DNA from: an uncultured Prevotella sp.
GTDB lineage: Bacteria; Bacteroidota; Bacteroidia; Bacteroidales; Bacteroidaceae
Direction of reading: 5' to 3'
Assembly: GCA_958369755.1 (NCBI GenBank)
Contig: CATXJC010000003.1
Coordinates: forward strand, 1-64,000
DNA length: 64,000 bases
Shown: positions 1-9,000 of the stretch, piece by piece
Position numbering within the stretch: position 1 is the first letter of the stretch
Layout: every line of letters begins with the position of its first letter
Made by a program: the position numbers and the translations under genes
The notes under the pieces: generated by a model
Told to the model about the DNA's origin: nothing
The model's input: only the letters and a program-made list of their open reading frames with translations
The model's database searches: none

Positions 1-62
1 AGCTGGTTTAGAGCATCTGCCTTACAAGCAGAGGGTCGGCGGTTCGAATCCGTCAACGCCCA
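1..62 (+). tRNA. tRNA-Val (anticodon TAC), 5' end cut off by the window
   Basis: The anticodon stem TCTGC/GCAGA encloses the loop CTTACAA, giving anticodon TAC (valine, GTA codons). It is followed by a T-arm with TTCGAAT loop and the 3' acceptor strand AACGCCC plus discriminator A. No CCA is encoded. The 5' acceptor strand and part of the D-arm lie outside the window. Confidence 0.93.
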
Positions 63-70
63 CAATGGTG

Positions 71-107
71 AAGGTCTTTCAACAAATGTTGAGAGACCTT
101 TTTTTAT
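71..107 (+). terminator. Rho-independent terminator after tRNA-Val
   Basis: An inverted repeat with arms around AAGGTCT and AGACCTT (extended inward by TCAACA/TGTTGA with a small bulge) is followed directly by a run of seven T. It ends the tRNA transcript before the purB promoter. Confidence 0.8.
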
Positions 108-158
108 GCTTTTAAATTATTTTATCACTATTTTCTCTGTTTTCTCACGATAATTCAT

Positions 159-166
159 TAATTTTG
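159..166 (+). promoter_or_regulatory. Bacteroidota -7 box upstream of purB
   Basis: TAATTTTG matches the TAnnTTTG -7 consensus and lies 25 bp before the purB start codon. I see no good TTG at the -33 position, so assignment rests on the -7 box alone. Confidence 0.5.
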
Positions 167-191
167 CACCCTATATATAATACGTATTGTT

Positions 192-1538
192 ATGAATTTA
201 GATTTATTGACTGCCATATCACCAATTGATGGTCGTTATAGGGGAAAAACAGAGCAACTCGCTAACTACTTCTCAGAGTATGCTCTCATTCGTTATCGTG
301 TACGCGTAGAGATTGAATACTTCATTACTCTATGCGAGTTACCTTTGCCACAGCTTGCTTCTTTCGACAAGTCGCTGTTCGAACGTCTGCGTGACATTTA
401 TCGTAATTTTGACGAAAATGAAGCACAGCGCGTAAAAGACATCGAGAAGATTACCAATCACGATGTAAAGGCTGTAGAGTATTTTATCAAGGAAGAATTC
501 GATAAGATCGGAGGCTTGGATGCTTACAAGGAGTTTATCCATTTTGGTTTGACATCTCAGGATATCAACAACACAAGTGTGCCTCTCTCTGTAAAAGAGG
601 CTTTGGAAGAGTGCTTCTATCCGCAGGTTGAAGAGCTGATTGCACAGCTCCAGACTTATGCTGATGAGTGGAAGGATGTGCCTATGCTGGCTAAGACTCA
701 CGGACAGCCTGCTTCACCTACCCGCCTGGGCAAGGAAATCATGGTTTATGTTTACCGTCTTACCGAGCAGCTTAATTCGCTCAAGGCTTGCAAGATTACA
801 GCTAAGTTCGGTGGCGCTACCGGTAACTACAATGCTCACCATGTAGCTTATCCACAGTATGACTGGAAAGCATTCGGTAACAAGTTTGTCAGCGAAAAAC
901 TCGGTTTGGAGCGCGAGCAGTATACCACACAGATCAGTAACTATGACTACCTTGGCGCTATCTTTGACGCCATCCGTCGTATCAACACCATTATCATCGA
1001 CTTAGACCGTGACTTCTGGATGTATATCTCTATGGATTACTTCAAGCAGAAGATCAAGGCAGGTGAGGTAGGCTCAAGTGCGATGCCTCACAAGGTGAAT
1101 CCTATCGATTATGAGAACAGTGAAGGTAACCTGGGCATAGCCAATGCCATTCTTCAGTTCCTGGCACAGAAACTTCCAGTTAGCCGCTTGCAGCGCGACC
1201 TTACTGACAGTACAGTGCTCCGTAACATCGGTGTGCCTCTCGGTCATAGCGTCATTGCTATCCAGAGTACATTGAAGGGCTTGCGTAAACTGATTCTTCA
1301 CGAGGAGAAACTGCAGGAAGATTTGAATAATACATGGGCAGTTGTAGCTGAGGCTATCCAGACTATCCTTCGCCGTGAGGCATATCCACATCCTTACGAG
1401 GCATTGAAGGCGTTGACACGTACCAACCAGCACATGACTGAGGAAACTATTCATGAGTTTATCCAGGGATTGAATGTGAGTGATAGCGTTAAGGCAGAAC
1501 TGATGGCAATCACACCAAGCAATTATACAGGTATCTAA
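192..1538 (+). CDS. purB: Adenylosuccinate lyase
   Basis: Cytosolic enzyme of purine synthesis that removes fumarate from SAICAR and from adenylosuccinate. The 448-residue product has the fumarase/aspartase-superfamily signature SSAMPHKVNPIDYENSEG at about residues 295-312, the flexible loop holding the catalytic serine, and an upstream THGQPASPT motif carrying a catalytic histidine. The length matches the longer E. coli-type PurB (about 456). The ATG at 192 follows a -7 promoter box by 25 bp, and the protein begins NLDLLTAISPIDGRY, the usual PurB start, so the start is secure. It appears to be transcribed alone or with the following gene (94-bp gap). No odd features. Confidence 0.97.
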   Translation: MNLDLLTAISPIDGRYRGKTEQLANYFSEYALIRYRVRVEIEYFITLCELPLPQLASFDKSLFERLRDIYRNFDENEAQRVKDIEKITNHDVKAVEYFIKEEFDKIGGLDAYKEFIHFGLTSQDINNTSVPLSVKEALEECFYPQVEELIAQLQTYADEWKDVPMLAKTHGQPASPTRLGKEIMVYVYRLTEQLNSLKACKITAKFGGATGNYNAHHVAYPQYDWKAFGNKFVSEKLGLEREQYTTQISNYDYLGAIFDAIRRINTIIIDLDRDFWMYISMDYFKQKIKAGEVGSSAMPHKVNPIDYENSEGNLGIANAILQFLAQKLPVSRLQRDLTDSTVLRNIGVPLGHSVIAIQSTLKGLRKLILHEEKLQEDLNNTWAVVAEAIQTILRREAYPHPYEALKALTRTNQHMTEETIHEFIQGLNVSDSVKAELMAITPSNYTGI

Positions 1539-1632
1539 TATACACAAAGGAATTTTGTAGTTTTAGTACATATATATAAGTAAAAATTAGATTTATTAAC
1601 CCAGCCGTGAGGCTATTAAGTATTTTAAGAAA

Positions 1633-3060
1633 ATGGATTCAGAATTTGAAAACAAACCTCAAGATCAGTCTTCTGAGAATGAGAGAACCCGTGAGGGCTA
1701 CAACCCAGCAGGTGGTTATCAGAAGAGTTATCGACCAGTAGGTCGCACACAGCGTCCTCGTATCAATTCACATCGCGCATACAGCAGCGACAGAAGTAGC
1801 AGTAACAGCGAAGGCGGTTTCCGTCCTGAAGGTTTCGGTGCTGGCTTGCAGAGTACAGGCAGCAGCGAGCGTCCACAGCGCAGCAGCTATCAGAGCCGTG
1901 GTGGTTATGGTAACAGCAACCGTGGTGGCTACCAGCCACGTCAGCAGGGAGGCTATCAGTCTCGTCCTCAGCAGGGGGGCTATCGTCCTCGTTACAACAA
2001 TAATGATGAGCAGGGTGGTTATCAGCCACGTCAGCAGGGTGGCTATCAGCCACGCCAGCAGGGTGGCTACCAGTCTCGTTCTCAGCAGGGTGGTTATGGC
2101 AACAACCGTGGTGGTTATGGTCGTCCACAGGGTGGCGGCTATGGCAACAACCGTGGCGGTTATGGCCGTCCACAGGGTGGTGGCTATGGCAACAACCGTG
2201 GCGGTTATGGCCGTCCACAGGGTGGTGGCTATGGCAACAATCGTGGTGGCGGTTTCCGTCAGCACACTCCTGGTTACGATCCAAATGCTAAGTATAGCAT
2301 GAAGAAGCGTATCGAATATAAGGAGGAAAACATCGACCCAACAGAGCCATTGCGCTTGAACAAGTTCCTCGCCAATGCTGGTGTTTGCTCTCGCCGTGAG
2401 GCTGATGAGTTCATCCAGGCTGGTCTGGTAACTGTCAATGGTGAGGTAGTTACCGAGTTGGGTACCAAGATTCTTCGTACCGATGAGGTGAAGTTCCACG
2501 ACGCTCCTGTAACTTTGGAGAAGAAGGTATACGTATTGCTCAACAAGCCAAAGGATTATGTTACAACCAGCGATGATCCTCAGCAGCGCAAGACTGTGAT
2601 GGACCTCGTAAAGGATGTTTGTCCTGAGCGTATTTATCCTGTAGGCCGTCTCGACCGTAATACAACAGGTGTACTTCTCTTGACCAACGATGGTGACCTG
2701 GCTTCTAAGCTTACTCACCCTAAGTTCCTGAAGAAGAAGGTTTATCACGTTCACCTCGATAAGAACCTGACAGCTCACGATATGGATCAGATCCGCGAGG
2801 GTATCACCTTGGAAGATGGTGAAATCAAGGCAGATGCTGTAGAGTATGCTGATGATCGCGACAAGGCACAGGTTGGTATCGAGATTCATAGTGGCAAGAA
2901 CCGTATCGTGCGCCGTATCTTCGAGAGTCTCGGCTATCGTGTTACCAAGCTCGACCGTGTACAGTTCGCAGGTTTGACTAAGAAAAATCTCCGTCGCGGT
3001 GACTGGCGCTTCCTTACTGAGAAGGAGGTAGACATGCTCCGCATGGGTGCTTTTGAATAA
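1633..3060 (+). CDS. RluB/RsuA-family rRNA pseudouridine synthase with long RGG/GGY-rich N-terminal extension
   Basis: Converts a specific uridine in rRNA (probably 23S) to pseudouridine. An S4 RNA-binding domain begins near residue 240 (LRLNKFLANAGVCSRREAD), followed by the synthase domain with catalytic motif GRLDRNTTG, the catalytic Asp being residue 341. The core is therefore only about 235 residues of 475. Residues 1-235 are a low-complexity basic tail rich in Gly, Tyr, Arg, Gln and Asn: GGYQPRQQ-type repeats, then three copies of a 15-residue GGYGNNRGGYGRPQG-type unit. Such RGG/GGY tails bind RNA and can phase-separate in other proteins; that role here is inference. The ATG at 1633 is the only start that keeps the whole tail. 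RluB rather than RsuA/RluF is the likelier subfamily, not proven. Confidence 0.9.
   Translation: MDSEFENKPQDQSSENERTREGYNPAGGYQKSYRPVGRTQRPRINSHRAYSSDRSSSNSEGGFRPEGFGAGLQSTGSSERPQRSSYQSRGGYGNSNRGGYQPRQQGGYQSRPQQGGYRPRYNNNDEQGGYQPRQQGGYQPRQQGGYQSRSQQGGYGNNRGGYGRPQGGGYGNNRGGYGRPQGGGYGNNRGGYGRPQGGGYGNNRGGGFRQHTPGYDPNAKYSMKKRIEYKEENIDPTEPLRLNKFLANAGVCSRREADEFIQAGLVTVNGEVVTELGTKILRTDEVKFHDAPVTLEKKVYVLLNKPKDYVTTSDDPQQRKTVMDLVKDVCPERIYPVGRLDRNTTGVLLLTNDGDLASKLTHPKFLKKKVYHVHLDKNLTAHDMDQIREGITLEDGEIKADAVEYADDRDKAQVGIEIHSGKNRIVRRIFESLGYRVTKLDRVQFAGLTKKNLRRGDWRFLTEKEVDMLRMGAFE
2092..2250 (+). repeat. 45-bp in-frame tandem repeat in the pseudouridine synthase gene
   Basis: Three near-identical 45-bp units (2092-2226) plus a partial fourth encode the 15-residue Gly/Tyr/Asn/Arg repeat. 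Units two and three differ by almost nothing, indicating recent expansion. Copy number could vary in frame by slippage or recombination. Confidence 0.9.
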
Positions 3061-3073
3061 GAAAAAATAATAT

Positions 3074-3101
3074 GGAGTTAAGGAGTTAACTCCTTAACTC
3101 C
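3074..3101. repeat. 28-bp perfect palindrome between the synthase gene and asnS
   Basis: Two octamers AGGAGTTA-type units are followed by two TAACTCCT-type units, so the 28 bp read the same on both strands with no loop. It sits 14 bp after one stop codon and 20 bp before asnS. It may be a transcript hairpin, a protein-binding site or a relative of the other short intergenic repeats in this window. Confidence 0.9.
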
Positions 3102-3121
3102 TTGAAGCATTAATATTAACA

Positions 3122-4549
3122 ATGGAAAAAGTAAAAAGAACTAAAGTTGTAGACTTGCTCAAGAGTACAGCCTACGGCTCAATCGTGAATGTCAAGGGAT
3201 GGGTTCGTACCCATCGTAGTAGCAAAGCAGTCGATTTTATCGCTCTTAACGATGGTTCTACTATTAATAATATTCAGATAGTAGTCGACCCATCAAAGGT
3301 CGATGAGAATCAGCTCCGTCAGATTACTACCGGTGCTTGTATCAGCGCCGTAGGTACGCTGGTAGAAAGCCAGGGTGCCGGACAGAGTGTTGAAATCCAG
3401 TGCGAGAGCATCGAGATTTACGGTCTCTGCGGCAGCGACTATCCTATGCAGAAGAAGGGACAGAGCTTCGAATACATGCGTCAGTATGCTCACCTCCGTC
3501 TCCGTACCAATACCTTTGGTGCCGTAATGCGTATCCGCCATAACATGGCAATGGCTATCCACACTTACTTCCATGAGCATGGATATTTCTATTTCAATAC
3601 TCCGCTCATCACAGCCAGCGACTGCGAGGGTGCTGGTCAGATGTTCCAGGTAACTACCAAGAACCTCTACAACCTGAAGAAGACCGAGGATGGCAAGATT
3701 GACTATTCTGATGATTTCTTCGGCAAGCAGACTTCATTGACCGTTTCCGGTCAGTTGGAGGGTGAGCTCGGTGCTACAGCACTCGGCGCCATCTATACCT
3801 TCGGTCCAACCTTCCGTGCAGAGAACAGTAATACTCCTCGCCACCTGGCTGAGTTCTGGATGGTAGAGCCAGAGGTTGCTTTCCTGGATATGGACGGTTT
3901 GATGGAGTTGGAGGAAGACTTCATCAAGTATTGTATCCGTTGGGCACTGGAGCATTGCAAGGACGATCTTGCTTTCTTGAACAAGATGATTGACAAGGGT
4001 CTGATTGCCCGTCTGGAAGGCGTATTGAATTCCGACTTCGTTCATCTTCCATATACCGAGGGTATCCGCATCCTTCAGGAGGCTATTGCCAACGGTAAGA
4101 AGTTTGAGTTCCCATGCGAGTGGGGTGATGACCTGGCTTCAGAGCATGAGCGTTTCCTCGTAGAGGAGCACTTCAAGCGCCCGGTTATCATGACCAACTA
4201 TCCTAAGGCTATCAAGGCATTCTATATGAAGATAGACGAGGAGGAGAGTGGTTTCGGTGGCAAGAGCGGTCAGACCGTTCAGGGTACCGACGTACTGTTC
4301 CCACAGATTGGTGAGATTATCGGTGGTTCTGTCCGTGAGGAGAGCTATGACAAGCTGATGGGTGAGATTGAGGCTCGCAACATCCCTATGAAGGATATGA
4401 ACTGGTATCTCGATACCCGTAAGTATGGTTCATGCCCACACGCAGGTTTCGGTCTCGGTTTCGAGCGCCTGATTCTCTTCGTAACCGGTATGCAGAATAT
4501 CCGCGACGTGATTCCATTCCCACGTACACCAAAGAACGCAGAATTCTAG
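3122..4549 (+). CDS. asnS: Asparaginyl-tRNA synthetase
   Basis: Class II aminoacyl-tRNA synthetase that charges tRNA-Asn. The 475-residue product has an N-terminal OB-fold anticodon-binding domain (about residues 15-115, [11 protein letters not shown]) and a class II catalytic core with motif 2 [20 protein letters not shown] and motif 3 [16 protein letters not shown] followed by [10 protein letters not shown]. The AsxRS-type core with this ending is characteristic of AsnRS rather than AspRS. The ATG at 3122 follows the palindrome by 20 bp. The gene ends just before a strong hairpin at 4558. Confidence 0.97.
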   Translation: MEKVKRTKVVDLLKSTAYGSIVNVKGWVRTHRSSKAVDFIALNDGSTINNIQIVVDPSKVDENQLRQITTGACISAVGTLVESQGAGQSVEIQCESIEIYGLCGSDYPMQKKGQSFEYMRQYAHLRLRTNTFGAVMRIRHNMAMAIHTYFHEHGYFYFNTPLITASDCEGAGQMFQVTTKNLYNLKKTEDGKIDYSDDFFGKQTSLTVSGQLEGELGATALGAIYTFGPTFRAENSNTPRHLAEFWMVEPEVAFLDMDGLMELEEDFIKYCIRWALEHCKDDLAFLNKMIDKGLIARLEGVLNSDFVHLPYTEGIRILQEAIANGKKFEFPCEWGDDLASEHERFLVEEHFKRPVIMTNYPKAIKAFYMKIDEEESGFGGKSGQTVQGTDVLFPQIGEIIGGSVREESYDKLMGEIEARNIPMKDMNWYLDTRKYGSCPHAGFGLGFERLILFVTGMQNIRDVIPFPRTPKNAEF

Positions 4550-4557
4550 AATAAAAA

Positions 4558-4598
4558 AATGAAGCCTGTTTCGATGTCCCTTCGAAACAGGCTTCATT
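4558..4598. terminator. Strong hairpin after asnS
   Basis: AATGAAGCCTGTTTCGA and its complement TTCGAAACAGGCTTCATT form a near-perfect stem with a short loop. A run of seven A precedes it, so the classic T-tract exists only for minus-strand transcripts; on the plus strand it would stop or stabilise asnS mRNA without a T-run. Confidence 0.75.
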
Positions 4599-4692
4599 GC
4601 TCTTCGCAAGTACTTGCGATGGCCAACGCAGCTACTTGCATCAGTTTACTCTCGATTTTATTGCCACATTTGCCACGCGCATGCTAACTTAC

Positions 4693-4777
4693 TGGCATAC
4701 AATGGTTTAATGGTGGCAATAGGCCCTATTCCTGTTGTCACCTTATTGTCACCTATTGCCACGCCCTATGTATGCCA
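4693..4777. repeat. Interrupted inverted repeat, about 85 bp
   Basis: Outer arms TGGCATAC/GTATGCCA and inner arms GTGGCAATAGG/CCTATTGCCAC pair around a loop of about 28 bases. It could be a small non-autonomous mobile element remnant or a structured transcript; no target duplication or transposase is visible. Confidence 0.6.
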
Positions 4778-5010
4778 AAACCGACATAATTAGCTGATAT
4801 TCAGGTGTTTCTTGCTTACTTTTTGTTTTTCTATTCATTGGAACGCTTGGTGCATCGACTGAACAAAACGAGGGTTTTTGCGTTCAATATAGCCCCTTTT
4901 TTCGTCTTTTTATCACCAAAAATGGAAGTGAGGCTTATTTTTGATTCAAAAAAAGCTCTTTCGAACTTCAAAAGAGCCTTACTTGATAATGGGCAGGATG
5001 CTCCTGAAAC

Positions 5011-5090
5011 TGCGTCCCGACGTAGCTGTCACTGCGTCGGGACGTAGTTATTGTTACGTCGTGACGTAGCTACTGCTACGTCGTGACGTA
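5011..5090. repeat. Array of four palindromic 22-bp units
   Basis: Cores of 14 bp start at 5011, 5033, 5055 and 5077, exactly 22 bp apart. Cores three and four are TACGTCGTGACGTA; cores one and two are TGCGTCCCGACGTA and TGCGTCGGGACGTA. Each is largely self-complementary. The 8-bp linkers (for example GCTACTGC) are less conserved. Two helical turns per unit would place all cores on one DNA face. Confidence 0.85.
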
Positions 5091-5317
5091 ATTTCTCCAG
5101 CATCGTTGGCGGAATAACTCTACCTCCCTCTCATATACTGATAGCTTCGATAAGCATATCGTTGTATCAGTCTATCACATCGTCATTGATACTTTTCCGA
5201 TATTCACATCAATGCCAGTATATATGATAAGGTGTAATGGGCAGCCAGTTTAAGTAAGTAGATGAAATCATGTACGTCATTTAACAAGTTTATACGCTTC
5301 ATTGAGTCGATAGATAT

Positions 5318-5493
5318 GACTGCGTTGGGTTAAAGATACGACTGCGCTGGGCGGAAGATTCGATTTCGTTGGGTTAAAGATTCGACTTCGTTGGGTGAAA
5401 GAGTCAATTTCGTTGGCTGAATAATATGGCTGCGTTGGCTGAATGAAGTAGCTCTGTTATCAGAATGAAGCACTTGAGTTATCAGAATGAGGC
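5318..5493. repeat. Degenerate 22-bp tandem array, eight units
   Basis: Units start at 5318, 5340, 5362, 5384, 5406, 5428, 5450 and 5472, with no spacing errors. The best units read GACTGCGTTGGGTTAAAGAT plus two bases; later ones drift to CGTTGGCTGAAT and then GTTATCAGAATGA. The period is not a multiple of three, so it is not a coding repeat. A unit-like CGTTGGCGGAATAA also lies at 5104. Confidence 0.82.
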
Positions 5494-5540
5494 GGCTTGG
5501 TATAATACGATTTACTCATACATTCGTATCTAGATAGTCC

Positions 5541-5596
5541 CTATATATAATAAGGTGTAGGACCGCCAATCTCCCCTATATATAATAAGGTATAGG
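5541..5596. repeat. Two copies of a CTATATATAATAAGGTGTAG-type element, 35 bp apart
   Basis: Copies at 5541-5561 and 5576-5596 differ by one base (GTGTAGG versus GTATAGG). A variant lies at 5221-5236, and close matches occur elsewhere (18254, 41213, 59394). Function unknown; the sequence does not match the usual TAnnTTTG -7 box. Confidence 0.75.
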
Positions 5597-5717
5597 TTTT
5601 ATATCGGCAAAATGGAGGAAAACAGGGAAAAAGGACGGGTTAGAAGCCCAATATGGGGGCTATTTTATAAAAAACATAAGAAAAATAGCCTTTTTTTGAA
5701 AAAAAATGCTCAAAAAC

Positions 5718-5748
5718 TTGCAAGTTTCGAAAATTATACTTATATTTG
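5718..5748 (+). promoter_or_regulatory. Promoter of the collagen-like lipoprotein gene
   Basis: TTG at 5718-5720 and TATATTTG at 5741-5748 are 20 bp apart, a full match to the Bacteroidota -33/-7 pattern. It implies a transcript leader of roughly 285 nt before the ATG at 6041. Confidence 0.75.
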
Positions 5749-6040
5749 CAACATGAAAAATCTCCTGGCTGGAGATATTCCATATACAACAAGAACTGAG
5801 TGGCGACAAAAAGCCACGACATATAAGAACAATAAGAACTTAGTGGTTATAAAAAGCCACACGATATATAAGAACGATAAAATAACTTTTCTAAGAGGAC
5901 CTTTGAAAGAGAACGAAGAACTTTTCTAAGAGTGCAGACTCTTTTCATCAAACGGAACTCTTAATTCGATATAGAGAATTAATTAATAACTTCCTGCCGA
6001 AAGGCTAGGAAAATCGTATAACTTTATAAATTATTACCGT
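5749..6040 (+). promoter_or_regulatory. Long structured 5' leader with internal duplications
   Basis: Between the promoter and the start codon are: a hairpin ATCTCC/GGAGAT near 5760-5776; two copies of a 43-45 bp unit (5791-5833 and 5834-5878), each with GTGG..CCAC around an AAAAAG loop; two copies of AACTTTTCTAAGAG (5884-5897 and 5919-5932) 35 bp apart; a small stem AAGAGT/ACTCTT; and GCCGAAAGGC about 35 bp before the ATG. No known riboswitch is recognised. A cis-acting regulatory or mRNA-stabilising leader is the likely role. Confidence 0.55.
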
Positions 6041-9000
6041 ATGAAAAGAAAGTATTTTAGCGCGCTGCTTATGGGTGCATTGACAATTGCCTCGGTAAGC
6101 ACATTTACTTCTTGTAAGGACTACGATGATGACATTAGTAATTTGCAACAGCAGATTGATTCTAATGCAAAAGCAATTGAGACCATTCAGAATTTGATTA
6201 AGGGTGGTGGTCTTGTTACCGGAGTAACAGAAACTAGTGATGGTATTACTGTAAAGCTCAGTGATGGAAAATCAGTCACTATTTCAAATGGTAAGGATGG
6301 CGCTCCTGGTACTGCATGGACTATCGGTGCCGATGGTTACTGGTATGAGAATGGTAAAAAGACAGACAACTTGGCTCGTGGTCCTCAGGGCGAGAAAGGC
6401 GAGAAGGGCGATCAAGGCGTCAAGGGCGACAAGGGCGATCAAGGCGTCAAGGGTGACAAGGGTGATCAAGGCGTCAAGGGTGACAAGGGTGATGCAGGCA
6501 CAAGCGCATCCGCAGCATCTTATGAGTACTTTGTTCCTAATGCTGAATCTGGTTACTTCGACATCTACAAGGATGGCAAGAAGGTAAAACAGAGTAATGT
6601 TCAGTTTGTATCAGAAACTCCAAACTCTATCACCGCTACTTTGGATAAGCAAAACTTAATCCTCACAGGTGTTAAGGGTATTTCTGGTGAAAAGGTCGTT
6701 ATTTCACTTACTGGTGATTTGACAGGCTTGGTATTCATGCCAAATCTCTACTTGGATGGTATTGAGACTTTGACTTATGACTACTTGCATGGTGAATACT
6801 TAGAGCATAAGGACAATTTGACTGGCCTTAGCCGCTTGAATACTACTACTGGCGTGGCTAAGACAATCAAGGGTCTTGATAATTATTTGCCAGACAGATT
6901 GGCCGATGCTACAGCTCTTGATCCTGCTGCTGCAGTTTTGTACAATTATGGTCCTGCTTGGGGTGTTAAGTATCACATGAATCCATCAAATGCTGATATG
7001 GCATACGAGGATATTACGGGCTTCAATCTTCTTGAGCCAACAATCTTGAACTATCATACCCGCGCTACAGCTTCAGATCTTGGAAATATTACTTCTCCAA
7101 AGTTGAACGATGCGGGTAAGGCTCTCTTCAATACTTCTAATGGTATTGTAACAGCAGGTTTGAAGATTCAGCATCCTGAAAAGTTGGAACCATTCCCAAC
7201 TGTTAAAGATAAGAATGAGACAGCTAATACGGTTGCTTTGCAGGCTAAGACTGCTGCAAGTACAGTAGCTGAAGGCAAGGTTACTTCTGATTATGCTTTG
7301 ATTCAGCCACAGAAGGCATACCTCGAGGCTTTGTACTGGAGATTGAAACCTCATTATGCTGGATTAGGTGCGTCTAATACCCGTATGGGTGACGAAAAGG
7401 GTATTCCTACAGCTAAGTACTTCGGTACAACTGCTACTGATGCTGCTGCTCAGGTTCACGTTTATGACTCACCTCAGGAGGCTTTGGCTGATCCAGCTGG
7501 TGCAGCTCTCGAACTTTACTATAACAGCGCAGAGGGTATTGATATTGCAAGCTACCTCGGACTCCACATGTTGGTAGAGGATGTTAAGCAGTTTACTCCT
7601 GGTACTCCTAATAAACTTGGTGTTAACTTGAAGGAGTTGTCGCTAGAAGAAGGTAAGGAATGGGGCTTGACATATCAGTTCAATCTCGTTAATTATCAGG
7701 TAGATGGCAACGCTACTATTGATAGTAAGTATGCTAAGTGGGTTAACCAGGAAGCTGGTGTTCTCCGTGCATGGAATGTTGATAAAGACGGTAATCCTAC
7801 TACAACAGAATCTTCTACAGCTATCGACCGTGAGCCATTGGTTCAGGTACTCGTTAAGCGTGGTGATAAGGTGGTCTTGGATGGTTACATCTTGATTCAC
7901 ATTACACGCCAGAACCCAGAGGTTGCTCCTAATAAGACAATTGACTTGTTGACACAGGATGCTCAGTTCGATCTCTGCAATGATATTGATAAGTTGAAGA
8001 CTACATGGTCTCAGTTCTCTTCTATTGTATTGACACAGGGTCTTGAGAATATGACCAAGAAAGACTTCGATGAGCAGTATACAATTGATTCTAAGGGTAA
8101 TTATGGTAACGATGCTGCAGGTAATACAACATTGGATCTGAGGATGTTCAAGGATGCTCCTGAGAAGGGTGGTACCTACAACGCTGCTGATGATCTTGGT
8201 AATATCGAATACTTCCCTAATACAGAGGGTACAACTAACCATGCGTTCAAGTGGCACTTGACTGCTAAGGAACTTGAGATGTTGACTCATGATCAGGTTA
8301 ATCCTGTTACTGTAACTCGCTATGTACGTTACATTGGTAATGCAAAGGCTAAGTATCCTTACATCTATGTTAAGTTGACTTACAGCTTGTCACGTATCAA
8401 TAAGAACCAGACATTCGGTGAGTTGATTCCTGAGTATTGGAAGGGACTTAATGGTTCTGAAAATGGTAAGGAAGCTGTTATCTTCGATGTTAAGGAGCCT
8501 ACAGATGGTAACGATATCTTAGGTATTAGCCGCAAGGTTACTTCTACTTTGAAGGGTAATGTTGCTAAGTTAGTAGGTCCTCACAAGTATTACTTCGTTC
8601 CTGAGCCTGTTGTAGTTGGTGGTTATACAATCACTCCACAGAGCAGTGCTGCTGATACCGAGTGGAACAAGTTGTTCTGCAAGTATATCACTGGCGACTC
8701 TCACGTATTCAGCAAGGCTAAGTTGCAGGAAACTCTTGAGGGGTGCGCTATTGACTACACTAAGGGTGCATTCAAGAATGTTAAGCTCTATGCAGTAAAG
8801 GGTAGTGATTATAAGCTCATTGCTACATTGGATCCTGCTACTAGTGAGATTACATTGATAAAGAATGAAACAACAAAGGCTGTCTTGAATGCGATTGGTT
8901 ATGCACCAGCAAATGCTAATATCCAGAAGGAGCTTCGCTCTTGGGTAGGTGTTGTAACTGAGAATACTTGTCATGTGGCTGAGTTTGTTAAGGATGGTAT

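Larger units (their letters stand above)
4599..5717. other. Gene-free stretch with arrays and inverted repeats
   Basis: No convincing gene is seen on either strand: open frames here are short, have unusual composition and lack recognisable domains. It contains a 14-bp palindrome CGCAAGTACTTGCG at 4605-4618, an 85-bp interrupted inverted repeat, two separate 22-bp-period arrays and two copies of a TATATATAATAAGG-type element, each listed separately. The end merges into the promoter of the large lipoprotein gene at 6041. Confidence 0.6.

Noticed and set aside
1763..2284. His/Cys-rich minus-strand frame as a metal-binding protein
   Set aside because: It is the complement of the Gly/Tyr/Arg repeat coding region; the repetitive His/Cys content is a by-product of the repeat codons.
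4805..5047. An 80-codon open frame as a gene
   Set aside because: No domain, poor codon pattern, and it runs into the palindromic 22-bp array.
5011..5493. CRISPR array
   Set aside because: Units are 22 bp in direct tandem with linkers of 8 bp or none, no spacers of 30 bp or more, and no cas genes nearby.
5612..5929. A 105-codon open frame as a gene
   Set aside because: It spans the promoter and repeated leader of the gene at 6041; its sequence is low-complexity Lys/Asn without a recognisable domain.
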